Assembly: GCA_018417955.1 (NCBI GenBank)
Contig: JACTVC010000066.1
Coordinates: 1-35,575 of the forward strand
DNA length: 35,575 nt
Source of the DNA: Laccaria trichodermophora
Taxonomy: Eukaryota > Basidiomycota > Agaricomycetes > Agaricales > Hydnangiaceae
Direction of reading: 5' to 3'
Shown: piece by piece, positions 1 to 10,818 of the stretch
Layout of the letters: each line of letters begins with the position of its first letter
How positions within the stretch are numbered: the first letter of the stretch is position 1
Position numbers and translations under genes: made by a program
Notes under the pieces: generated by a model
What the model saw: the letters and a program-made list of their open reading frames with translations, nothing else
The model's database searches: none
What the model was told of the DNA's origin: nothing

Positions 1-623
1 CCATTGGGGTAGCCTATGACTTATTGGGACAATTGTCAATTTCTATTGTTATGGTACTATAGTGACATCTATGTATACTTGTGAGCGAGTTTTGAAAAAG
101 TAGCGTTTGGACATTAAGAAAGTAGTATGCGAATTCGGCCTAGCATTTGAAGGATGATGTGGACATTAAGTAAGGCTTTGGCCTTTTTTGCCACATGGTC
201 TACTGATTCGCTGGTTTAGAACAATTACTAGAGAAATAATGATGCCTAACCTTCAAATCAGATGAACTTTTGCGCTTGGGCACTTGCTTTGTGGAAACTC
301 TTTGAAGGTGGCCAGGTTTTTGCACTGGAGGACGCATATAATCGATGTCATCGGAAGTTAGCCCAAGTTTCAAAAAGTCATCTGCCAGGGAACAAACTTA
401 GAGCAAATCCAAAGTAAGGGCAGCCATTTACCACAGGTATTGTAGGCTGGGACTCAGGCTTGCTTGATGGGCAGACCTGTAATAGCAGTCGCGAGGCCAT
501 GCCAAAGAATCAATATCCACGTCATTGTCCTCACCCTGCAGGAATGAAATGCCTTGTGGAAGGCTTCAACTCCCTTAAAGCAGCGGTCTACTTCATCCCG
601 AAATCCTAATACATGTGGGAGGT
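1..623. other. 3' flank of the JmjC gene, no firm gene
   Basis: No complete gene is supported here. On the minus strand, two stretches could be further 3' exons of the JmjC gene: about 520-605, encoding a peptide with RDEVDRCFKGVEAFHKAFH, and about 240-385, encoding DDFLKLGLTSDDIDYM followed by a basic stretch ending KRKSSSDLK. I could not join them in frame to the exon that ends at 624 without a non-consensus junction, so they are left outside the gene. Nothing is seen in 1-230. Confidence 0.3.
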
Positions 624-3600
624 CTAGGGTCGTGTTATAGTTGATGGCTTTGGTGTTTGCTGCATAGATGAGGAGGGTCTGGACATGTCGAGCAGATACT
701 CCGCATATAGGGCAGGGCCATCGACGACAGAGTTGTTCCTGGGATCAATGAGATCATGGTGAGCAAAGAACCACTTCAAGATGTCCCTGCATTTCCCCCG
801 GGCGACAGCACATTCGTCGCGCTCTGGGCGAGACAGCCCATTTTTTCGATAAGTTCCAGGGTGGAGCACATTCATCAGCTCCACAATGGTAGACAGGGCG
901 AAAAGGTCAAGAACGCCTTCGAATTGCTCAAGGTCAGGTAGATGAGCATTGTATCTCTCTGCGGTAGTAAGAATAGCAACACATAATAAATCAGACAACT
1001 TACGCGATTTATAAGTGCTATGTCCAGTGAGCCTCCTATGAAAAAAGTGGGCAAAGCGGCGCAGTAAGAGGCGGGAGGCGATATGCTCTGTGTTAGTTAC
1101 CAAATGGCCAAGAAAAAAGCTGTGCTCCAAGCCATAGAGCGTGTCTTGAAGGGTGCTTGTGGCGTAGAAGTGGCCACCAATGCAAATCGCATGCTCCAAC
1201 GTGAAGACGATATGGGGTGTGTTCGGTCGCATGATTCTATAGTTGTACCAGCTCTTACTCATAAATTCAAAGTATCAAAATGATGACTCACAAGCAAGAA
1301 CCTGGTAGTAGCACGACTGCCTCAATGTCCCACTTCTCTGTGTTAGGCGCTTCGAATTTGTACCCTTCAGAGAACAATTGGATGTTGGCAAATTGCTTGT
1401 AGTCAAAGCCTTTGCTTGCAGTGGTAGATTTGGGTCTGGCCAACAACCAGAGCTTGCAACCGGTCAGGACATCGATAAACGTGCAAAAACCTTCAGCGTC
1501 GATGTGTGTCCAGTGGAGTGCACCGGAAGTGGCTGCCAATCCCCAGCGGAGATCGTCTCCTGGAAGATGTTGACTGGTCTTGCAGTAAGGTAGCTCCTTG
1601 GTGGCACCCCAAGCAATGATGTCGCTAGAACATTTGTCTGGTTTGAGATCGGCTTCACCCATCGGAAACGAGAGGGCATTGAGTATTTTCGCCCTGTTAG
1701 GTGGAACAATCTTGGTAGAATCCAAGAGTTGCTGCAGGGTGCCTTGGACACAACGCAAGTTGTAATCTTCCGATGCGTCAATCGACTGGTCTTGAGATAA
1801 ATCCTTGTTAGCCATAGTACAAGTTCAGTCATATATGATGCTGTACCCTGTATAGTCGTAACTGACTCCATTGTCGTATTTAGGACTTCTAAACCGGCTT
1901 CATCGAATGCGAGTTTGGGCACAGGGCGATCTATGATGACAAGGTTTTTGCAGCGCAAGAGGTTTTGAATTTCGCGGTCAGAGCTCGCATCATACTGGGC
2001 CTGTGTCATCACTTCCAAGACTGAGTGGTCTGGATTGGTGACATGAGGTGGCATCCCGTTTGAGTCGTAAAGTTTCTCGATGCTCTCCATGAAGCCATAG
2101 AATTGGTCTATGTCCGATTTTCGCTGGGGCTATGATTAGAAAATTCATATTTATCTAGAGAACACATAAACGTACATGGAATGATGGTCGAAACTCAGTC
2201 CTGAAACCCTTAGGATCGTATAAGGATACCGTTCGCTTCCCCAAAAGTTTCTATTAATCCAGAAGAACAATGAGCAAGTACGAAATGGGGAGAAAGAAAG
2301 CTTACCGGGCTAGGCGCTTCAAGCTCCCAAAGGTTGATGTCTGGTACAGGGCTCTGTGATCCAACGATCAGCCAAAAGACAGAAAAGTGAATTAGAAACT
2401 CACCGTCCACGCATCCACGTCGATCGGCAGGGCATAAGAACCAGTCTCCTGCTTGTTCGGCAACCTGTTCTTAGCCTTCTTAGGGGGAGGCTTGGGAGGG
2501 CTGGCATTCTCTTTGAAACCAGGAAGTGTATGTGGCCGCCTTGGACGAAGGGTTCGGCCTGCTGACTTGTCTGCCCACCCCATCTTGGCACCAGCATCCA
2601 TTTCGGATGTCTCGCCTGTCTCCATTTCGTCATCCGTCTCTGGGTCCTCGTCACCAACCGCATCGTTAATATCATCTTCAATGTCCATGCCTTCCCCATC
2701 CTCATTGCCCACTACTTCCTGATCTTCAATCTTATCTTTGGCGTCCATGCCTTCCCCACACATTTGATTCCCATCATCTCCCGCCACCTTGTTGCCCACT
2801 CCTCCCCAGTCTTCAATCCTGTCCAGAGTGGTTGTCCCCTCTTTTTCGGTGATACCAGGGTTTGCGCCCACTGCTCCCTCATCACCCATCCCATCCTTTT
2901 CGGTGACACCAGGGCCTCCACCCACCACTCCCTTATCACCCATCCCATCCTTTTCGGCGATCCCAGGGTTTCCGCCCACTGCTCCATCATCACCCATCCC
3001 ATCCTCGTCATCTACCATGTCCTCCCCATCCATCGCTCTCCCATCTCCGATATTGCCCTTGTTCATGCTATCTGCCCTGAAACTCTCGCCCGTGGCTTCG
3101 TCATTGCTCATCTCTTCCCCACCACCTGCTAGTGGTTGAATGGGGAGAGTTGTTGACAAGCTGATCGGCTGCGGATTAGGAGCTGGCCATTGCTCTGGTA
3201 GGCTTCCTTCTAAGTCAAGAAGGTCAAGGGATTCGCGTACACTGATATCAGAAGATAAGCTCTCTTTGAAAGTAATTAGGATAATTGGTGAAACAGAGCA
3301 TTCATTGACACACCGGTTTTTAGCCAAGTCCTTTCAGATTGTGACAAAGTGTTTAGCTCGTTCCAAGGAACAGCATTGAAAAACCCATCCAGGGCACTTT
3401 GCGTGTTGACATCATCCATAGCAATATGTAACAATACTTTCCATAGCTCCTGCTCGACAACAAGGAGGAGAGCAGGCTGTTGATTGCCATAAGCTTTCCA
3501 GGTCTGATAAAAGATGTGTTTGAACATTAAAAAGGAGCAGAAAAAAGTCATACAAGAATTAAAGAATGGCGGTGCCAATCGTATTTTTCCAGACGGGTTG

Positions 3601-4616
3601 TTAGAAGAAGATATAGAGGTGAGATGAACAGCGCAAGATGAAGGGGGAGTCTGAAGCGCTGTATATTCCTGACACCCTTCATGATGCTGTCGAGCACCGT
3701 GGTCCTGGGATGTTTCCGATTCAGAAATCTACTAGGTTCAATGGGTATAGACCCTTACGGCAACTGTAGGTCTTCCAAAAATGTTTTGAGATTTGAAGGC
3801 ATGTCAAGATTTCCCTGGTAAGTTCCCAGACAAAAATAAGGAGGGGGAAGTTGAATGGATGGGGAAAAATACCTTGACAAGATGGCGGAGATACAGGGCG
3901 GCCAATTGTATGTTAACCAAAATAGAAGAGGCTTCAGAGATGTCCAGCATCTGCGCCAGGGAGCAGGCAAGATGATCTGGTGATGTTTCAGGCAATAATG
4001 GAGGAGGATCTACCCCACGTGCGGTGGAAGCCTGTGCATTTCGGAGGAGTTGGGTCCAATCGACCACGTTCTCCCAAGGCTGGAATTTAACGATGAAATT
4101 CAGAACTAAGTAGTAAGTATACCACTCACCCGGTTTGGGCTCCTTCCAATTTGCTGCCGCCGCTGGTGGCATGGTACTGTAGCGATTGAGTGGCAATTCC
4201 TAGGTGCATAAATCCATGCGATGATGTCTACAACTCTGAGAGCTGTCAGAGTGCGAACAAGGTAAGGTGTAACAGTGGCAGGTTGCCCCTGGTTTTCTAC
4301 AAATGATGATACCATTAGTACTAAAAGTCCCAGCCGTGAGCAACACATTCTTACCGTCAGGCCTAGTGGTACCTTGCTCATCTGCAACGCGCAACAAGGC
4401 AAAGGTGGCCGGATCTGCTTGTACCTCCCAGTCCTCTATATTCTCTAGTTTCTCTAGCAAAGCTTTGCATTTTGATGTGACGGAGATATCGCAGAGGTTG
4501 GACTGTAATATTATACAACCAGTACGCCATGGCAAAGACGCGAGTAGTTGTGAAGAACTACGGTTGAACTTCGTTGTCCGAGGCGCCGCGACAGTCGTTG
4601 TTCGAACAACGTCCAT
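624..4616 (-). CDS. JmjC-domain protein (Fe(II)/2-oxoglutarate oxygenase-like), multi-exon
   Basis: A minus-strand gene assembled from short exons. The JmjC signature is split over two exons. The first (1292-1803) contains HWTHIDAEGF, giving the HxD iron ligands, and DVLTGCKLWLLARP. The second (from 1236 down) contains MRPNTPHIVFTLEHA and GGHFYAT, giving the distal histidine. Joining TT to A across a 55-nt intron restores LIMRPNTPH in frame. Upstream exons that join in frame include 3873-4079 (ENVVDWTQLLRNAQ), 3759-3814, about 3554-3728, 3314-3503 and about 2403-3260. The last is acidic and holds three 18-aa repeats (DGMGDDGAVGGNPGIAEK type) followed by a basic patch. The intron at 3729-3758 is either 30 nt or, with the next AG, 54 nt; both keep frame. 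The N-terminus is uncertain: a possible ATG is at 4616, but exons between 4100 and 4616 do not join cleanly. The role is inferred from the fold: histone or protein demethylase/hydroxylase. The substrate is unknown. Confidence 0.62.
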
Positions 4617-4949
4617 ATTTCTCGTCGGGAGTACTACGTCCGGCCGCCAAAGGGGGTGGGCTAGTAAGGTGGTGGGTTGGAAAAGTAAGAGAGAGGTCGA
4701 GCAAGGTCCAAAATGTAGTAAAAAGACACTCTGATTGACTTTACTATGATAGGTACGAATTACCCCAATCTGACGGCCTATTGATGCGATCATGAGAAAA
4801 AAACTAATTCTATTGCATAGAAAACGTAGTAATACTCTAAAGTTACCTTAGCATGCAACAAGTTGAAATATGAACTTGAGATGGTTGCTTTTCAACGGGC
4901 GAGTTGCGTGTAGGACGAAGGCAAGGGGGCTGGAGAAAAGAAGAAGTTA

Positions 4950-5943
4950 CATAATACCGCCGCACCGTATCGCCCGACTGCGCATCATCGATGAAAAGAA
5001 TCACATCGTCCATTGTGACTGCTGCATTAGCAAAGAGCAAAGAGCCACTACGAGAGACAATTAACTATGCAAAACAGGCTAATGGATGCTATACATACCA
5101 GGGTTATAGTCGATATCAGAACCACGAAGATTAGATAGCCAGGCCATCGGCTTTCTGCTTCTCCATCTCTTCATGCAATTGCGCAATCTTGCCAAAGTGC
5201 GGCCAGCCTGAAGGCAGGCATTTCCCCCAGACAACATCCACGATATTCTCCTTCAGCGAAACAAGTTCTGAATTTTTGGGTGCTAGTTGTTTTGTTAGAG
5301 ATTCGGCCTCCGCTGCTCAAGAGTCTCGATTGGAATGGAAGTACGGTGCGGCTTGGGCAAAGCAATATACATACTATGAGGGTTGCATCGATGCTAATCC
5401 GGGTGGGGGACTCCAAGTTCTTCAAGGGCGTTATTTATCTGATTATCTAGCAGGACCATCCGCGGCACACCTTGTAGAGAAAATGTTGCGATATAGGAAC
5501 ATCTAAAGGATGGCTTGGACGAACGGAATATCTGATAGGTGGGAGTGAGACATACCTGGAGGCCTTGCTTCATCATCTCCCGATTCCTATACATTCATGG
5601 GACCGTTTCTCAGCCTGAAGACAGTAGCGTCGATTCATTAAGAGGTAAGCCTTGTCTATAGTGATGACAGCATATCCTGTAAGTCAAGAAACCATTAGCG
5701 AGAGCTCGGATAAACTGTCTAAAACTCACCTGCTGGGCCATCGAACCCTGAGATGAAAGCTCTCCGCTGATCACAATTCGCCAGATACTCGCTCGAATCC
5801 GCCAAGGGTTTGCAAGCTTTCGAAGGCAATCACAGCCATACGTTGATCTTCACAGCTTGCACCGTGTGATGCTTCATCAGCTTGCGAAGCTTACTAGCCC
5901 GGCATTCGGCGGTATTGACAATGTGAAATACATCTGCTCCCAT
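4950..5943 (-). pseudogene. Xaa-Pro aminopeptidase P remnant (creatinase N-terminal region)
   Basis: In minus-strand order I see a start (MGADVFHIVNT), then ASKLRKLMKHH. A stop follows INVWL, then SSEYLANCDQRRAFISGF and, across a consensus intron (GTGAGT..TTACAG), YAVITIDKAYLLMNRRY. The frame then shifts before NREMMKQGLQ, and later pieces read KENIVDVVWGK, AWLSNLRGSDIDYNP (shifted again) and AAVTMDDVILFIDDAQ. Order and motifs match the N-terminal creatinase-like domain of Xaa-Pro aminopeptidase P, a metallopeptidase releasing N-terminal residues before proline. The C-terminal pita-bread catalytic domain with its metal ligands is not present in the window. At least one stop and two frameshifts make this a dead fragment. 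It runs straight into the 5' end of the JmjC gene, so a deletion or rearrangement probably joined them. Confidence 0.72.
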
Positions 5944-6199
5944 GGTTGTACAGAATGTTGCTGTACATAGAAATGGTGGGAGCAGAGGCCGGCGATGTTT
6001 TCAGAAATTGGGACTAGTGTGGCCCAAAGGCGAAGCCTGCTGGCAGTCACATGCTCTCGTGCTCATGCTTTGGCGTGGATCCATTACGGTTACTCACAGG
6101 AAGTCGACGAGGCAGTGATAGCCTATGAAGGCTGAGGGCTGGAGAATTGGAATCGTATGGAGATGGTCTAGTCCAGCGACAAAGACAACTATTAGCTGT

Positions 6200-6420
6200 A
6201 GCGTCTGAGGCCGGAGTTTTGGTAGGAGGCTAATTCTCACCTCGTCAAAGAACTTCTTATGCCTCCATAAATCAGGCATCCATTCTCTAGGGCTATCCCA
6301 ATTTGCCATTTTCATGTACCAATTCCGCATTGTTTGACGGAATTTGAAGGCGGATTCTTCTTTGATTGAGTCTTGGAGGAGATCTGTGTACTGAAGGCCA
6401 GGAGAAGGAGGCGTTTTGTG
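6200..6420 (-). other. Possible exon of an unrecognised gene
   Basis: An open stretch on the minus strand reads LLQDSIKEESAFKFRQTM, then NWYMKMANWDSPREWMPDLW, and ends RHKKFFDE at a consensus donor (GTGAGA). The aromatic, charged composition looks like real coding sequence, but no flanking exons can be joined and I do not recognise the family. It may be a fragment left by the rearrangements that broke the aminopeptidase gene. The stretch 6,420-6,967 shows nothing further that I can support. Confidence 0.28.
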
Positions 6421-6967
6421 GACTCCGCTTCCGTGTTGAGCCTTCGCAGAAGATGACTGAGACTTAGAGGAGGATAGTCATATGGAAGGCGTGCTTTTGT
6501 GCCAGGCCAATGTTGATGATGTGCAAAAATGACGCGACTGAAGTGGCCGTTTGCGGTACAGCAGGTGATGATAACGAGCCGTTGTGTTTTGGACAAGAAT
6601 CGAGACCCGGAAACTAACTACTATAAGGTCCCCCAGTGTCAATAAATTGATGCGCATAGGAGACAGTTGTATGCAGACATACTATGATTGTCGGAGGCAG
6701 GGGGTTGCATAGTCAGCAGCCACTGGCAGTAGGCTGTAGCTGACCTCCAGAACTCCCTCTCATACTCGTCCCTCTGCTCGGGTTTGAAGTTCGGTAGATA
6801 TGTAATCACTTGGGGCCTTGTGTAAACTTCAAGTTAGGCGGTCTCCAGAGAGATGAAAGTGGTCGACAGACAGCAAGAATCAGAGCGAGTCGGAGTCCGA
6901 CGAGTCCGATATATAGGTGTTTGGTCGTCGGTCACATCTTCAGCTGCGGCCCCTCCTTTCCACGATG

Positions 6968-6975
6968 ATAACGAC
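6968..6975. repeat. Left target-site duplication of the hAT element (ATAACGAC)
   Basis: Exact 8-bp match to 8373-8380, immediately outside the TAGGG terminus. Confidence 0.85.
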
Positions 6976-8372
6976 TAGGGCTGCGCACCGTCCGTCTGGA
7001 CGGGAACGGCCGTCTACTGGACGGGTGGTAAACGGGTAAGTCTCGTCCGTCCCCCGTCCCGTCAGTGTTTCCTTTGGGATTTCGAGGAGGACGGTACGGG
7101 GACGGAGACGGCCGCCGTACAGGTGACGGTTGTCAACGGCTGTGTATCAATGCATGTAGTGATGCATGTAGTGATGACTATCTACAGCCTGTATCCAAGG
7201 GCTAACAAAGTACCAAGGATGACGGCTTGCAGCAAGATGAAGGCCCTAAAAACACAAAGTGAGGAGGGTAAGGCAACGGCACGACCATAACTCACACTGT
7301 CTGGAGGGCCTGTGCTGTTCAATTGTCCTTCATGCTCTGCATGTGCCTCAGCAGCACGATCTTGACTTGCATAGGAAGGGAGATCGTATATGGGCTCTAT
7401 GTTCAACTGCATCAACATCCCAACATGCGCTGACAAAACTTGAGCCAAAACAAACCTGCCGTCTAGTATGCCTTGCATGTTCCTCCTTCATACCCTCCTC
7501 AAAAGAAGCAGCCACCTCCTTGTCATTCTTGGTGTCCACGAAGTCCCTCTTGTATGCAGCCATATCCTCCAGATTCCATTTCCGAACCTCGGATTCACGT
7601 AGCACGCCTCAAACTTATCAGCGGTGTGCGAGATGGTTTTAACGTTCTCGCCGGACTCTCACCATCGTGGTCCACTACAACTCCTGGCTAATGTATTGAA
7701 CGGGGGCACTGGTGAAGAGTATGTTAGAGCCGCTTTCGCCATATTTAACTGGCACCGCACCTTTTGACCACCAATCAAGTTGATTCCCTTCTCCCCAGTC
7801 TCGAAAAACATTGAGATCGTGATCCAGACTACAAGCACAGTTAATTTCATGGAATTTGCAAAAAGTCTGTTTCCACTGCAAATTGACTGACCAAAATAAG
7901 CCTAGCTTCTCTTCGTTATGTTCCTGTACAAAGATCACATTTTACGAAGACTCAAGTTTCCAATACAAGGTGTTTGAGATGCATAAGCCCCAAATGCAAT
8001 CTGTAGCAGCAACGTTAGTACAAGGTAAGTTTGCGAGAGGGAGGAGAAGCCGCACTGACCGGACTTGTCCGTGACCCTTAACACAGTCTCCCAGACAAAA
8101 TCGCCGTCGACAGAAGGACAACACGCCTATTTCGGTGGAGGGGAACAGAAGGCTACATCGTTGACGTCGACTCTGATGTTGGCAGAGTAGAAAATTTTCC
8201 CACAGCATCGCCGTCCGTACCGTCCAGACGGCCGTCTATGTGACAGGAATAGACGGGTGCTATCCGTCCCGTCCACCGTCCTGTCAGAATCTTATCCCAA
8301 ATTGAAACGGCGACAGGTAGAGCACCTGTCTAAACATCCCGTCGAACCGTCTTCAAGGACGGGTACACCCTA
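6976..8372. mobile_element. Non-autonomous hAT-type DNA transposon, 1,397 bp
   Basis: The element starts TAGGGCTGCGCACCGTCC and ends GGACGGGTACACCCTA, so its imperfect terminal inverted repeats begin TAGGG, the usual hAT-type end. It is flanked by an exact 8-bp direct repeat ATAACGAC (6968-6975 and 8373-8380), the length expected for hAT. Both subterminal zones are crowded with GACGG/CCGTC motifs, as in hAT transposase-binding regions. No BED finger, RNase H core or hAT C-terminal domain is visible inside. The interior (about 7,150-8,200) holds only short open frames on the minus strand (for example about 7,675-7,938, containing NQLDWWSKGAVPVKYGES), possibly captured host sequence. Confidence 0.82.
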
Positions 8373-8380
8373 ATAACGAC
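8373..8380. repeat. Right target-site duplication of the hAT element (ATAACGAC)
   Basis: Exact 8-bp match to 6968-6975, directly after the CCCTA terminus. Confidence 0.85.
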
Positions 8381-8520
8381 GGTTCGCATTGAAACATGGC
8401 GTTTACAAGGTTAATCTCCCAGAATCAGATTGACCTTCCCATCCAACACTGTCACCACGCTCTTCAAGCTGTTGTCGTCAGTGAATATTTTTAGGTTGAC
8501 ATACTACTAGTACTACTAGT

Positions 8521-9570
8521 ATGTGCGCTTCATCGCAGTTGCCCGTAAGTACTCCGGGCGGTCCCCACGTTAGAAGCACTTTACACTGTCACCTTGCCCT
8601 GCACACCAGTTCTGGATCATGCCCAATACTGGACGTTTCCCTTGGCTCAAGCGACGAGATTGGAAAAAGAAGATCGCGGATTGTACGGACCACCGAGGGG
8701 TTCAGAACCGCGTGCCGTAAAGTCGCCAGAAGGTCAACGAGTCATTGTTTCAGATACAGCTGAGGAAACGCCACGTGCGGTGACAAAATCCAGTGCGGTG
8801 AGTGGTCTGCTTGTGCCCTGTGAGCTCTAACGAGCAGTTTCATGCCCATAGACAGCTTCTGGAAACGTTCCAGCAATTGTTCTTACGACTACAGAGTACA
8901 TAGCTCGCGGCGGGGAACAAGTTCTAATGCTGCTACAGGCTGCATCCAATGCTATCCCATACCATTGCAAAAAGAAACAATCGGAGCCGCGCTGAAAGCC
9001 ATTGAACTATGCGAGGTTTGTCTCTTCTAGCCCCACCTTTGCAGGACATTTGCGAAGGGCTTTGAACAAATTTCAGGATGCATTGGCTGTTGAAGAGACA
9101 GCCAAGGAGCTGAAAGACAGAGCCAACCATCTCATGATCACCATCGTGGACCGCGTAGCATCCCAGAACGACATCAAAGGCAGCAAGACAGCTGTGAATG
9201 CCATGAAGGGCATGGAAGGGGACATCAGAGAATTCCTGGGGTTTGTCTTGTTTGAATTTGGCTTGAGATGGTCTGACGATCTTGTAGCACTCTCAAGACA
9301 ACTTAAGGCAGTCGGTGGGCAGAGCTCATTGTTAATAGCAATATACAAAGGCGTGAACATGAAGAGGCTCGAAGATTGCGTGAACAGGCTGCCAACTGGC
9401 ATGGAGGGATTCAAGGCATCTGAAGCTCCCCATCACAACACCTATGCTCAAGCGCCAAGCTTTCTCCGCCTACGAAGGCTTCAAACTCGCCTAGAAGGGA
9501 TGGGCAATCCTATGCAACGCGTAGCCACAAGCCTGCTGGCGCTGACGATGTTGCACCGCCCTTGATCGCG
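8521..9570 (+). pseudogene. Decayed gene with MLKL_NTD/HeLo-like helical domain
   Basis: A plus-strand series reads TASGNVPAIVLTTTEYIA, GGEQVLMLLQAASNAIP, then in a shifted frame PLQKETIGAALKAIELCE. After another junction the longest piece (about 9,058-9,430) reads FQDALAVEETAKELKDRANH and continues with LMITIVDRV, DIREFLGFVLFEFGL, LLIAIYKGVNMKRLEDCVNR and MEGFK. This order (proline-bounded leader, ALKAIELCE helix, KELKDRANHLM helix, IAIYKGVN helix) resembles the four-helix adaptor domain at the N-terminus of many agaricomycete NACHT/NLR-like and kinase-like proteins. It is followed by stops and no downstream ATPase or kinase domain is seen. An upstream exon with ATG at 8521 and a GTAAGT donor may belong to it. 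The frame breaks around 8,960 and 9,030 make an intact product unlikely. Confidence 0.5.
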
Positions 9571-9955
9571 TCCGCAATGGATGCAGCTTCGTGGTATGTG
9601 TACGGAGTGGGCGATATGAGGGGATCGTGAGCGGCCATGACTGCTTCTAGAGCTTCGGCATCGAATCGTGGTACGGAATTGAATTGGACCTCCCAACAGC
9701 AACCAATATGGCTTTAGTCCGTGAGCCCAGGTTCGTTCATTTTACTACTCTCAGGCTCTTTCCCCAACTTAGGAACTTAGAGTTGACTTAGAGGTCGATG
9801 ACGTTATTGGGGACATAGTTGTTCTGGCAGCCTAACATATCACTACTGGGTTTGGTGTTCATGGCCACTAATTATTTTACGCTGCAGTTTTTCGTGAGGG
9901 ATCGGTATATTATATATTACATGCAAGAGTGGGCAAGACTAGAAACTTTTCGGAG

Positions 9956-10037
9956 CCTGGTCACATGCTCCTGCTGGAAGCAGCCTGGTCACATGCACTT
10001 GCTGGCAGCAGCATGGTCACATGCGGATTTCAGCAGA
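9956..10037. repeat. 28-bp tandem repeat, about 2.9 copies
   Basis: Units begin at 9956, 9984 and 10012. Each starts CCTGGTCACATGC (CATGG in the third copy) and ends near GGCAGCAG. The 28-bp period is not a multiple of three, so it is unlikely to be coding. The surrounding 9,571-10,818 shows only short open frames I cannot support as genes; one plus-strand frame at about 10,040-10,282 reads DFPLSPLPDMSLCQHAALC. Confidence 0.7.
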
Positions 10038-10818
10038 GGCTAGAGTCGGATTCTGATGATGCAGTTTGCGATTTCCCCCTTTCTCCCCTCCCTGACATGT
10101 CTCTCTGTCAACATGCGGCTCTATGTGCCGAAGAACTTCACACCAACGTAGATGATGGGGAGTTTTTAAAGCTTCATTACCCAATTCTGGAGTTAAACGA
10201 AAGTTCGAACGACCAAGAAGTCCAGTCTATATTAAGCGAGGGAATTAGGTCGCTGCAACTCCGCGAATTCACTTTGAGATGATGTTGCGAGCTTTCACTT
10301 AATCGCCGCAGTCGGCTGACGACTTGTCTCTGAAATAGACGGGGATCGGTTCCGCTCACCGAGATGCAGGGTGAAGACTCTCATGCACCCTATTACTATT
10401 ACTTCGATCAATGTTGCAATGCCATAACATCCTCAGCTTCAAGGATGCCGCGCCACACTAAACCCATGACCATCATTGAATTCACCTTTCAAAGTTGAAC
10501 ACCCCCGAATCTACTACACCATAATAACCTATCACAATGGTTGTGTTGAACGTCTTCCCACTATCAAGCTTCTTGTGATATTGTAGTTGGCCCAGCGAAT
10601 TTTCATTGAAGGTGTTGGAGCGGTCATAGTATTGATGTCTACTAGAAATGAATCGGACTCAGGTAGCCAGCCGACTCAGATCGCCCTCATTCGAGGCATT
10701 CAAGGAGCAGTCACGGTATCGATACAACTTCCGATTACATCACCACTTTGCCTTGAATGATAAAAGGCAAGTTTTCATCGTTCCCACCTCCGCAACGAAC
10801 TTACCTTGATATTTACCT

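Noticed and set aside
7182..8208. hAT transposase gene inside the 1.4-kb element
   Set aside because: Open frames there are short, and none shows a BED finger, RNase H motifs or the hAT dimerisation region.
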